5,690 nucleotides of DNA from a bacterium (GCA_016873405.1 VGXH01000147.1:1-5690), one strand, 5' to 3'. Numbered from the stretch's first letter, positions 1 through 5,244 are shown. Notes: generated from the letters alone by a model not told the origin. Program-made: numbers and translations.

Positions 1-32
1 CCCCAGGCTGACCGGGACAGCAACGGTCGTAA

Positions 33-64
33 ACGGCCCCGCGGGCAGGTGTCCGCGGGGCCGT
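33..64 (+). terminator. Intrinsic-terminator-like hairpin of an upstream off-window gene
   Basis: Bases 33-44 and 53-64 form a perfect 12-bp GC-rich stem with an 8-nt loop. A moderately T-rich stretch (about 70-80) follows, without a continuous T-run. It lies upstream of the merR promoter, so it most likely ends a gene that finishes before or at the window edge. A TGA at 9-11 could be that gene's stop, but this cannot be shown. On the opposite strand the stem is followed by TTTACG, so it could serve both directions. Confidence 0.55.
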
Positions 65-71
65 CATCATT

Positions 72-100
72 CTTAACTTTCATCATGACATACAGTTAAG
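72..100. promoter_or_regulatory. Inverted repeat, possible operator upstream of the merR promoter
   Basis: CTTAACT (72-78) and AGTTAAG (94-100) are exact inverted copies separated by 15 nt. The half-site centres are about 22 bp apart, close to two helical turns. The site ends about 31 bp before the -35 box of the merR promoter and stands out as AT-rich. A dimeric regulator, possibly the adjacent MerR-family protein, is a plausible ligand, but that is inference. With 7-bp arms in an AT-rich patch, chance is possible. Confidence 0.35.
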
Positions 101-131
101 GCCTTGGTGCGCGTTTTCCTAATTTTAGCCA

Positions 132-159
132 TTGACTAACGACAGTATAAGTGTATCAT
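132..159 (+). promoter_or_regulatory. Sigma70-type promoter of the merR/VIT-VWA operon
   Basis: TTGACT (132-137) and TATCAT (154-159) each match the -35 and -10 consensus at five of six bases and are 16 bp apart. The expected start near 166 gives a leader of about 34 nt to the ATG at 200. The spacing is ordinary, unlike the 19-20 bp of promoters that MerR proteins activate by DNA distortion. If the regulator acts here it would more likely be by repression. GACAG (141-145) and CTGTC (165-169) flank the -10 box as an inverted repeat. Confidence 0.6.
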
Positions 160-199
160 AATCCCTGTCACCGCCAACCCGGGCGCGAGGAGCCGAGCC

Positions 200-637
200 A
201 TGACGACGACGCAGTCTCCGGAACCCGAGGCCACCCGGTTCAGCCTCGAGGACCTGGCGCGCCTGACCGGACTGCCGCCGCGCACGATCCGCTACTGGAT
301 CCAGGAAGGCGTCGTCGACCGGCCCGAGGGCGTGCGCCGCGGCGCCTGGTACGAGCATCGCCACCTCGAGCAGCTGCTGGCCGTCCGGCGCTGGCAGGCG
401 GCGGGCCTGTCGCTCGAGCGGATCGCTGAACTGGTGCGTCGTCGCGCGGACGACGACGACGTGCCGCCGGTCCCGCGTCGTCCGGGAGATGTCGAAGTGT
501 GGAGCCATGTCGCGCTGGCCGAAGGCCTCGAGCTGTTGATCGAGCCGGGCCGCGCGGGACTGTCGCCGGAGCAGCTGCGCCGGCTGGCGGTCGCTTGTGT
601 CCAGGCCGCCGACCGCATCCGGTCCGGCAAGGAGTGA
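200..637 (+). CDS. MerR-family transcriptional regulator (145 aa)
   Basis: Small cytoplasmic DNA-binding protein of the MerR superfamily. Residues 14-36 form the helix-turn-helix, with the typical TIRYWIQEG recognition segment at 29-37. A wing follows at about 41-52 (RRGAWY), then the second helical pair at about 53-82 (HLEQLL...RRWQAAGLSLERIAELV). An Asp run (84-87) leads to a short C-terminal part with a W101...L105..GLELLIE segment and a final helix (about 121-141). No Cys cluster for metal sensing is present; the only Cys is C133. The protein is shorter than classical MerR activators with long effector domains, and its ligand is unknown. The start at 200 is supported by GAGGAG at 187-192, 7 nt upstream. 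It is co-transcribed with the VIT-VWA gene, which begins 2 nt after its stop. A role in controlling that operon is likely but inferred. Confidence 0.85.
   Translation: MTTTQSPEPEATRFSLEDLARLTGLPPRTIRYWIQEGVVDRPEGVRRGAWYEHRHLEQLLAVRRWQAAGLSLERIAELVRRRADDDDVPPVPRRPGDVEVWSHVALAEGLELLIEPGRAGLSPEQLRRLAVACVQAADRIRSGKE
629..634 (+). promoter_or_regulatory. Shine-Dalgarno of the VIT-VWA gene, deciding its start
   Basis: AAGGAG lies inside the last codons of merR, 5 nt before the ATG at 640. The reading frame stays open further upstream to an ATG at 499, but that extension overlaps merR, has no comparable ribosome binding site and encodes an Arg/Ala/Pro-rich stretch typical of an out-of-frame reading. 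The start at 640 is therefore preferred. The 2-nt gap after the merR stop (635-637) suggests translational coupling. Confidence 0.8.
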
Positions 638-639
638 TC

Positions 640-2838
640 ATGAAGAGCGCCTACCCCGCGAACGCCGCCGCCGCCCCCGTCCTGACCTGTATCCCGGGCC
701 CGTCCGCCCCCGTGCTCGAGGCCGTGTCGCTGAAGGCCGTGCTGGACGACCTGCTGGCGCAGGTCGAGGTCCGCCAGGTCTTCGCCAACCGCGAGTGTGA
801 GCCCATCGAGGCCGTCTACACCTTCCCCGTGCCGCGCGGGGCGACGCTGCTGTCGTTCACCGCGAAGCTGGGCGGGCGCGACCTGGTCGGACGGATCCTG
901 CCGGCGCCTCAGGCCGAAAGCAGCTACGAAGAGGCCGTGGCCGACGGCGACGCGGCGATCCTGCTGCGCGAGGCGAGCCCGGGCCTGTACACCGTCAACG
1001 TGGGCAACCTGCTGCCGGGCGAGACGGCGGCCCTGACCTACCGCTACGCGCAGCTCCAGTACTGGCAGTCCGGCACGCTGCGCTTCGCGCTGCCCACGGT
1101 CGTGGCGCCGCGCTACGGCGACCCGGCGCAGGCCGGCCTGCAGCCGCACGAGGCGCCCGAAACCAACCTCTTCGCGCGCCACGAAGCCGAGTTCCGCGCC
1201 TGCATCCGCGGCGCGCTGCGGGAGGCCGAGATCACCTGCCCCACGCACGAAGTGGCCGTCGAGCGCCAGGCCGACCAGGCGATCATCCGCTTCGCCGATG
1301 CGGCCACCAGCGCCATGGACCGCGACATCGTGCTGCACCTGCGCCGCGCCGCGCCCGCGGCAGCCGCCGCCTGCGGCGAGCCGGCGGCGGCCGGCGACGC
1401 GCAGCTGGTGCTGCTGAGCTTCTGCCCGGACGCGGGCCGGCCCACGGCGCCGGAGGGCCGCTTCGTCAAGATCCTGGTCGACTGCTCAGGCTCGATGGCC
1501 GGCGACTCGATCCGCCAGGCGCGCGCCGCGCTGCGGCGGATCCTCGACTCGCTGCGTCCGCAGGACCGGTTCGCTATCGTGGCTTTCGGCAGCACCTGGC
1601 GCCACGTCACGGCCGAGTCGCTGCCCGGCACGCCGGAGGCGATCGCCACGGCGCGCGAGGCCGTCCGCACCATCCACGCCGACATGGGCGGCACCGAGCT
1701 GGGCGCCGCGCTGCTGCCGCTGCTGGCCCGGCGCGACGCCGACGGCCGGCAGGGCGACGTCCTGCTGGTGACCGACGGCGAACTGCACGACGACGCGCTG
1801 GTGGCGAAGGCGCGCGCCGCCGGCGGCCGCGTCTTCACCGTCGGGGTGGGCTGCGCGCCGGGCGAGAGCCTGCTCAGCCGCCTGAGCGAGCAGACGGGCG
1901 GCGCCGCCGAGTTCGTTACCCCCGGCGACGACGTCGCCGCCCGCATCCATCGCCACTTCCAGCGCCTGTTCCAGCCGCGGGTGACGGAGTTGTCCGTGCA
2001 GTGGCCGGGCGCCGTGCTCGCCGAACGGCGGGACCGCGAGGGCGGCCTCTTCGCCGGCGACACCGTGCATCTGCTGGCGCGCCTGCGCGGCGGGGCGGCC
2101 GGCGAGGTGGCGGTGCGCTGCGGGTTGAGGACGGGCGCGTCCGTCACCGTCGCGGCGCCGGTGCGCCGCCTCGACGGCGCCGCCGGCGCGGCGCCGCAGG
2201 CCGGCTTGCTCGAGCGCCTGCTGGGCGCGGCCGAGCTGCGCGCGGCGGTCGACGAGCGGGGCCTGGCCGGCGACCGGCCCGATCCCGCGCTGGTGGACCT
2301 GGCTGTGCGCTGCCAATTGCTGAGCCCGTGGACGTCGTGCCTGATGGTGGCCCTGCGCGACGAGAACGAGAAGACCGACGGCCAGCCGGCGCTGCGCAAG
2401 GTGCCGCAGATGCCGGCGGCGGGGTGGGGCGGGCTGGGGATGATCCACGCGGAGCTGTCGGCCCGGGCCCCGCTGGGCCCCCGCTTCAGCCGCTCGGCCG
2501 CTTGGGCGCCTCCGGCGCCCATGGCGGCGGACAAGATCGTGCTGCGTCAGGCCGTCAGCCGCCGCGCCCTGGACCGCCTCGCGGACTGCGGCGTGCCGGC
2601 CGAGCTCATCGACGCGATGCGCGCGCTGATCGACGAGAGCTTCGACGAGGGCTTCGACGAGGAGGACGCCTGCCTGATGCTGCTGTTCGTGCTGCTGCGC
2701 GAGGGGGTGAAGCTGCCGCTCGGGCGCGACGGTTCGCGCCGCGTGCGTCGGGACGGCAAGGCCCTGGCCGCCGCGCGCCCGGACCTGGCCGCCCGGATCG
2801 AGGCCCTGACGGCCGGTCGGGCCGGCACCGCCCCGTAG
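640..2838 (+). CDS. VIT domain + von Willebrand factor A domain protein (732 aa)
   Basis: Residues about 25-160 form a VIT (vault/inter-alpha-trypsin) domain, recognisable from VRQVFANRECEPIEAVYTFPVP, the ESSYEEAVADG segment and NVGNLLPGE. A VWA domain spans about 275-440 with a complete MIDAS metal site: D281-C-S283-G-S285, T352 in GGTEL and D379 in TDGE. After a beta-rich part comes LLSPWTS (560-566), the familiar end of the VIT-VWA core. The last ~105 residues (about 628-732) are helical and not recognised. They contain an acidic DESFDEGFDEED loop at 665-676. No signal peptide, membrane segment or sortase-type motif is visible, so it is probably cytoplasmic, unlike exported relatives. VWA domains with an intact MIDAS usually mediate metal-dependent protein binding; the partner here is unknown. 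It is the second gene of the merR operon. The family assignment is firm, the cellular role open. Confidence 0.9.
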   Translation: MKSAYPANAAAAPVLTCIPGPSAPVLEAVSLKAVLDDLLAQVEVRQVFANRECEPIEAVYTFPVPRGATLLSFTAKLGGRDLVGRILPAPQAESSYEEAVADGDAAILLREASPGLYTVNVGNLLPGETAALTYRYAQLQYWQSGTLRFALPTVVAPRYGDPAQAGLQPHEAPETNLFARHEAEFRACIRGALREAEITCPTHEVAVERQADQAIIRFADAATSAMDRDIVLHLRRAAPAAAAACGEPAAAGDAQLVLLSFCPDAGRPTAPEGRFVKILVDCSGSMAGDSIRQARAALRRILDSLRPQDRFAIVAFGSTWRHVTAESLPGTPEAIATAREAVRTIHADMGGTELGAALLPLLARRDADGRQGDVLLVTDGELHDDALVAKARAAGGRVFTVGVGCAPGESLLSRLSEQTGGAAEFVTPGDDVAARIHRHFQRLFQPRVTELSVQWPGAVLAERRDREGGLFAGDTVHLLARLRGGAAGEVAVRCGLRTGASVTVAAPVRRLDGAAGAAPQAGLLERLLGAAELRAAVDERGLAGDRPDPALVDLAVRCQLLSPWTSCLMVALRDENEKTDGQPALRKVPQMPAAGWGGLGMIHAELSARAPLGPRFSRSAAWAPPAPMAADKIVLRQAVSRRALDRLADCGVPAELIDAMRALIDESFDEGFDEEDACLMLLFVLLREGVKLPLGRDGSRRVRRDGKALAAARPDLAARIEALTAGRAGTAP
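2639..2662 (+). repeat. 12-bp perfect tandem duplication inside the VIT-VWA gene
   Basis: GCTTCGACGAGG occurs twice back to back (2639-2650, 2651-2662), encoding two consecutive Phe-Asp-Glu units at residues 668-674. The unit is a multiple of three, so copy change would keep the frame. It builds most of the acidic loop between two helices in the C-terminal region. Confidence 0.8.
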
Positions 2839-2860
2839 GCGCGCGGTCGACCGCCGCGCA

Positions 2861-2899
2861 CGGCCGGCCCGGGTTTCGCTGCGCGACCCGGGCCGGCCG
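2861..2899. other. Long GC stem-loop after the VIT-VWA gene
   Basis: Bases 2861-2874 and 2886-2899 are perfect inverted copies (14-bp stem) around an 11-nt loop, starting 23 nt after the stop codon. No T-run follows, so it is not a canonical intrinsic terminator. It could act as a 3'-end stabiliser or as part of a termination region. Confidence 0.55.
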
Positions 2900-2911
2900 G
2901 CCCCGCCGGTG

Positions 2912-2940
2912 CGCCGCCCGCCTTCCGGCCGGAGGCGGCG
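2912..2940. other. Second GC stem-loop in the same gap
   Basis: CGCCGCC (2912-2918) pairs with GGCGGCG (2934-2940) around an interior containing the self-complementary TCCGGCCGGA (2924-2933). An alternative register pairs GCCT (2920-2923) with AGGC (2933-2936). Only a short mixed TTCC follows. In such GC-rich DNA a stem this short may be incidental. Confidence 0.3.
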
Positions 2941-2988
2941 GGTTCCACCTCACCATCCTGCAACTTCTGATTTGCAAACGGGATCCGG

Positions 2989-3006
2989 ACCCGGCGCGGG
3001 TTTTCT
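2989..3006 (+). terminator. Short intrinsic-terminator candidate between the VIT-VWA gene and motA
   Basis: ACCCG (2989-2993) pairs with CGGGT (2997-3001) around a GCG loop. Two G-U pairs could extend the stem, though they would use part of the T-run, and TTTTCT occupies 3001-3006. This is the only T-run after a stem in the gap, and it sits just before the motA promoter candidate, where termination of the preceding operon is expected. The stem is short and lies about 150 nt after the stop codon. Confidence 0.4.
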
Positions 3007-3009
3007 GGG

Positions 3010-3037
3010 CTCAAGCCGGACCGGCGCGGGCCGATCA
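3010..3037 (+). promoter_or_regulatory. FliA/sigma28-like promoter candidate for motAB
   Basis: CTCAAG (3010-3015) resembles the CTAAAG of flagellar sigma28 -35 boxes. GCCGATCA (3030-3037) matches seven of eight bases of the -10 consensus GCCGATAA. The distance from TCAA to GCCGAT is 15 bp, the spacing of TAAA-N15-GCCGATAA. motA and motB are well-known sigma28 targets in enteric bacteria. The predicted start near 3044 would give a leader of about 75 nt. No convincing sigma70 -35/-10 pair was seen in the same gap. The mismatch in the -35 box keeps this provisional. Confidence 0.5.
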
Positions 3038-3117
3038 AACCGGCGGGGCGGGATCGGGCGCGAGGTGCGCCGGACCGGCCGCGGAGCGGCGACTGCCCCG
3101 GAAGGATCGACTCCGCC

Positions 3118-3978
3118 ATGCTGGCGATCATCGGCATCTTCGTCGTCATCGGCTCGGTGCTTGGCGGCTTCGCCATGGCCAAGGGCCCGTTCGGCACGCT
3201 GTACCAGCCGGCCGAGCTGGTCACGATCTGCGGCGCGGCGCTGGGCATCGTGCTGATCGGCACGCCGGTCAAGGTGCTCAAGGCCCTGGGCACGGCGATG
3301 CCCATCATCTTCAAGGGCTCGCCGTACACGAAGGCCACGTACATCGAACTGCTGACCATGCAGTTCGAGGTCTTCTCGAAAATGCGCAAGAACGGCCTGC
3401 TCGCGCTGGAAGAGGACGTCGCCGACCCGATGGCCAGCGCCACCTTCCAGAACTACCCGAAGTTCCTCGGCAACCGGAAAGCCGTCACCTTCTTCTGCGA
3501 CTCGCTCAAGCTGCTGATCGACGGCACCGACGCCGGCGACGCCGAACACATCATGATGTCCGACATGGCGACGCAGCAGGAAGAGACCGCGCAGCCGCCG
3601 ACGGCGCTGGCGAAGGTCGGCGACGCGATGCCGGCCCTGGGCATCGTGGCCGCAGTCATGGGCATCATCGTGACGATGTCGCACCTCGACGGTCCGCCCG
3701 AGGTGCTGGGCCACCACGTCGCGGCCGCGCTGGTCGGCACGTTCCTGGGTATCCTCCTGTCCTACGGGTTCTTCCAGCCGCTGGCCGCCGCCGTCGAGGC
3801 GATCGGCCGCGACGAGAACAAGTACATGCAGTGCATGATGGTCGGCCTGATCAGCTCGGCGCAGGGCGCCTCGCCGCGCACGGCGATCGAGCAGGTCCGG
3901 CGCGTCATCTACACCGCCGACCGGCCCACCTCGGTCGACGTGGCCGAGGCCGTCAACTCCATCAAGTCGCGCGTCTAG
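3118..3978 (+). CDS. motA: Flagellar motor stator protein MotA
   Basis: Inner-membrane stator subunit that, with MotB, forms the ion channel driving flagellar rotation. The 286-aa product aligns along its length with E. coli MotA (295 aa), lacking only the last few residues. Four membrane segments are visible at about 2-20, 34-52, 172-190 and 201-220. Between the second and third lies the large cytoplasmic loop carrying R90 and E98, the charged residues known to face the rotor protein FliG, at the same numbers as in E. coli. P172 and P221 correspond to the conserved prolines P173 and P222. MPALGIVAAVMGI and LVGTFLGILLSYGF are hallmark segments. The ion (H+ or Na+) cannot be read with certainty, though similarity to the E. 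coli type favours H+. An AAGGA at 3102-3106 lies 11 nt before the ATG, rather far. It is followed by motB after 31 nt in an operon. Confidence 0.95.
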   Translation: MLAIIGIFVVIGSVLGGFAMAKGPFGTLYQPAELVTICGAALGIVLIGTPVKVLKALGTAMPIIFKGSPYTKATYIELLTMQFEVFSKMRKNGLLALEEDVADPMASATFQNYPKFLGNRKAVTFFCDSLKLLIDGTDAGDAEHIMMSDMATQQEETAQPPTALAKVGDAMPALGIVAAVMGIIVTMSHLDGPPEVLGHHVAAALVGTFLGILLSYGFFQPLAAAVEAIGRDENKYMQCMMVGLISSAQGASPRTAIEQVRRVIYTADRPTSVDVAEAVNSIKSRV

Positions 3979-4009
3979 CGCCGGCTGACGCACGGGGGAA
4001 CGCGCACCG

Positions 4010-5059
4010 ATGTCGGGCGAGAAGAAGGGCGGCAGGCGCCGGGCCCACCACGGGCACGGCGGCCACGGGGGCGGCCACCACGGCGGCGCCTGGAAGGTCG
4101 CGTACGCCGACTTCACGACCGCCATGATGGCGTTCTTCATGCTCATGTGGATCCTGGCGGCGTCCTCACCGGAACAGAAGAAGGCCATCGCGCAGTACTT
4201 CCGCTCGGAGGGTCCGTTCAAGGACGGCGGCAACGCGGTGACCGGCAGCTTCACCGGCGGGCCCGGCTTCATGGCCAATCCCGTGCACAACGCCATCGTC
4301 GCCGAGACGACGGCGCTGGAGATGGCCGCGCAGGAACTGCAGGAGGCGCTCAACGAAGGCCTCGAGGGCGTCTCCGGCACGGGCGAGGGCGCCGGTGAAG
4401 ACGAGGGCGAAGGCGAGGGTGAGGGCGAAGGCGAAGGCGCCGACGGCGCGGTCAGCCTCGGCGAGATGAAGGACCAGATCAGCATCACGCTGGGCGACGA
4501 CGGCCTGGTGATCGACATCACCGACGACGCGCAGCAGGAGCTGTTCGCCGTCGGCAGCGCGAAGCTGAACCCGGTGTTCGAGAAGACGCTCGACGCGATC
4601 GCGGCGAGCCTGCGCGGGCTGAGCAACCGCGTGCGCATCGAGGGCTACACCGACGCGCGGCCCTATCCGCCCGGCGTCCCCTACACCAACTGGGAGCTGT
4701 CGACCGATCGCGCCAACGCCGCGCGGCGGCGCCTGGAGGCGCGTGGCCTGGGGCGGGAGCGGTTCGAGAGCGTCGTCGGCTACGGGGACGGCCGCCTGGC
4801 CGCCCCGTCCAGCCCGCTGGCGCCGGCCAACCGCCGCATCACGATCACCGTGCTGCGCGAGCACCCGCTGAGGCCCGCGCCGGCCGCCGCGACCCAGGGC
4901 GGGGGCTTCCGGCCGTTCGGCGATCTGGTGCCGCAGACGTCCGACCCGCAGCATCCGGGCGAAACCGGCGCCGGGGCCACGGAACACGCGCCGGGGCGCC
5001 CGACAGAGCCCGATTCGGCCCCCCGCGGGGGCGCCGGCCACGACCACACGCCACGTTAA
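4010..5059 (+). CDS. motB: Flagellar motor stator protein MotB, with extended low-complexity regions
   Basis: Partner of MotA that anchors the stator to peptidoglycan. Order of parts in 349 aa: a basic, His-rich cytoplasmic tail (1-26, six His between 13 and 24), one membrane helix (about 28-50) with the ion-carrying aspartate D34 in WKVAYADFTTAMMAFF, and a plug segment (about 53-65, PEQKKAIAQYFR). Then come a Gly-rich and Glu-Gly linker (about 66-150, with (Glu-Gly)6 at 132-143), an OmpA/MotB peptidoglycan-binding domain (about 155-284), and a Pro/Gly/Thr-rich tail (285-349). In the binding domain GYTDARPYP (212-220), NWELSTDRA (227-235) and NRRITI (274-279) match E. coli MotB. That protein is shorter (308 aa) and lacks the repeat and the tail. 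A GGGGGAA (3994-4000) supports this start. It belongs to the same transcription unit as motA. Confidence 0.95.
   Translation: MSGEKKGGRRRAHHGHGGHGGGHHGGAWKVAYADFTTAMMAFFMLMWILAASSPEQKKAIAQYFRSEGPFKDGGNAVTGSFTGGPGFMANPVHNAIVAETTALEMAAQELQEALNEGLEGVSGTGEGAGEDEGEGEGEGEGEGADGAVSLGEMKDQISITLGDDGLVIDITDDAQQELFAVGSAKLNPVFEKTLDAIAASLRGLSNRVRIEGYTDARPYPPGVPYTNWELSTDRANAARRRLEARGLGRERFESVVGYGDGRLAAPSSPLAPANRRITITVLREHPLRPAPAAATQGGGFRPFGDLVPQTSDPQHPGETGAGATEHAPGRPTEPDSAPRGGAGHDHTPR
4403..4438 (+). repeat. GARGGY hexanucleotide repeat in motB encoding (Glu-Gly)6
   Basis: Six consecutive GAG/GAA-GGC/GGT units code for alternating Glu-Gly at residues 132-143, inside the periplasmic linker between the plug and the peptidoglycan-binding domain. 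Related Gly/Glu/Asp codons extend the low-complexity stretch to about 4378-4446. Copy changes would lengthen or shorten the linker without a frameshift. Confidence 0.85.
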
Positions 5060-5083
5060 AACCGCACCAGAGCACGAGTTCGC

Positions 5084-5112
5084 TTGCGTTGCCCCCCCGG
5101 TTGTCGTATCAT
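5084..5112 (+). promoter_or_regulatory. Sigma70-like promoter of the secreted-protein gene
   Basis: TTGCGT (5084-5089) and TATCAT (5107-5112) are separated by 17 bp. The -10 box matches the consensus at five of six bases, the -35 box only in TTG. The -10 hexamer is identical to that of the merR promoter. The pair starts 25 bp after the motB stop, so the downstream gene probably has its own transcript with a leader of about 115 nt from a start near 5119. Confidence 0.5.
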
Positions 5113-5158
5113 CAGCGTACGAGATGGAATCTCCCTGAAGTTCGTGGCATGACGCCTG

Positions 5159-5187
5159 ACCGGCCGCCGCCCCCCCGCGCGGCCGGT
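5159..5187 (+). terminator. Terminator-like hairpin in the leader between motB and the secreted-protein gene
   Basis: ACCGGCCGC (5159-5167) pairs perfectly with GCGGCCGGT (5179-5187) around an 11-nt C-rich loop, and U-rich TTGTCTTGTT follows. It may end the motAB transcript. Because it lies after the promoter at 5084-5112 it may also attenuate the next gene. A rival pairing of the same 5' arm with 5206-5216 exists (see the separate entry). Confidence 0.45.
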
Positions 5188-5216
5188 TGTCTTGTTCCGT
5201 CCACAGCGGCGGCCGG
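5160..5216 (+). promoter_or_regulatory. Alternative long-range leader stem competing with the terminator-like hairpin
   Basis: CCGGCCGCCGC (5160-5170) is the exact reverse complement of GCGGCGGCCGG (5206-5216), giving an 11-bp stem that cannot coexist with the 5159-5187 hairpin. Its 3' arm ends 6 nt before the GGAGGAA ribosome binding site (5223-5229), and the G-run 5217-5220 adjoins it. The arrangement looks like an attenuator or RBS-access switch, but GC-rich leaders produce such matches readily. Confidence 0.3.
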
Positions 5217-5226
5217 GGGGCTGGAG

Positions 5227-5244
5227 GAAGACGATGAAGACGAT
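5227..5244 (+). repeat. 9-bp tandem duplication across the start codon
   Basis: GAAGACGAT is repeated exactly at 5227-5235 and 5236-5244. The duplication gives two in-frame ATGs, at 5234 and 5243, nine bases apart. The first has the better-placed GGAGG (5223-5227, 6 nt upstream) and adds Met-Lys-Thr to the signal peptide. Confidence 0.7.

Larger units (their letters stand above)
2985..3084 (+). repeat. Three imperfect direct repeats upstream of motA
   Basis: CCGGACCCGGCGCGGG (2985-3000), CCGGACCGGCGCGGG (3016-3030) and CCGGACCGGCCGCGG (3070-3084) differ only by single-base insertions or deletions of C and at the last base. The first two start 31 bp apart, about three helical turns, and the second fills the spacer of the candidate sigma28 promoter. 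They could be regulator sites, or an old duplication in GC-rich DNA. Confidence 0.45.

Noticed and set aside
499..639. In-frame upstream extension of the VIT-VWA gene to the ATG at 499
   Set aside because: It overlaps merR, lacks a ribosome binding site, and reads as an Arg/Pro/Ala-rich out-of-frame translation, while AAGGAG stands 5 nt before the ATG at 640.
292..1338. Minus-strand open frame opposite merR and the VIT domain
   Set aside because: It is antisense to two recognised genes and its protein is Arg/Gly/Gln/His-rich with no domain.
2001..4127. Very long + strand open frame across the VIT-VWA end, the gap and motA
   Set aside because: It is out of frame with two clearly recognised genes, is Arg/Gly/Ala-rich without domains, and arises from the scarcity of stop codons in GC-rich DNA.
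2950..4638. Long minus-strand open frame opposite motA and motB
   Set aside because: It mirrors conserved stator genes, has low-complexity Ser/Pro and Arg/His content and no recognisable domain.
5124..5138. Four-codon mini-ORF (MESP) in the leader, as in attenuator leader peptides
   Set aside because: There is no ribosome binding site and no run of regulatory codons, so nothing supports translation.
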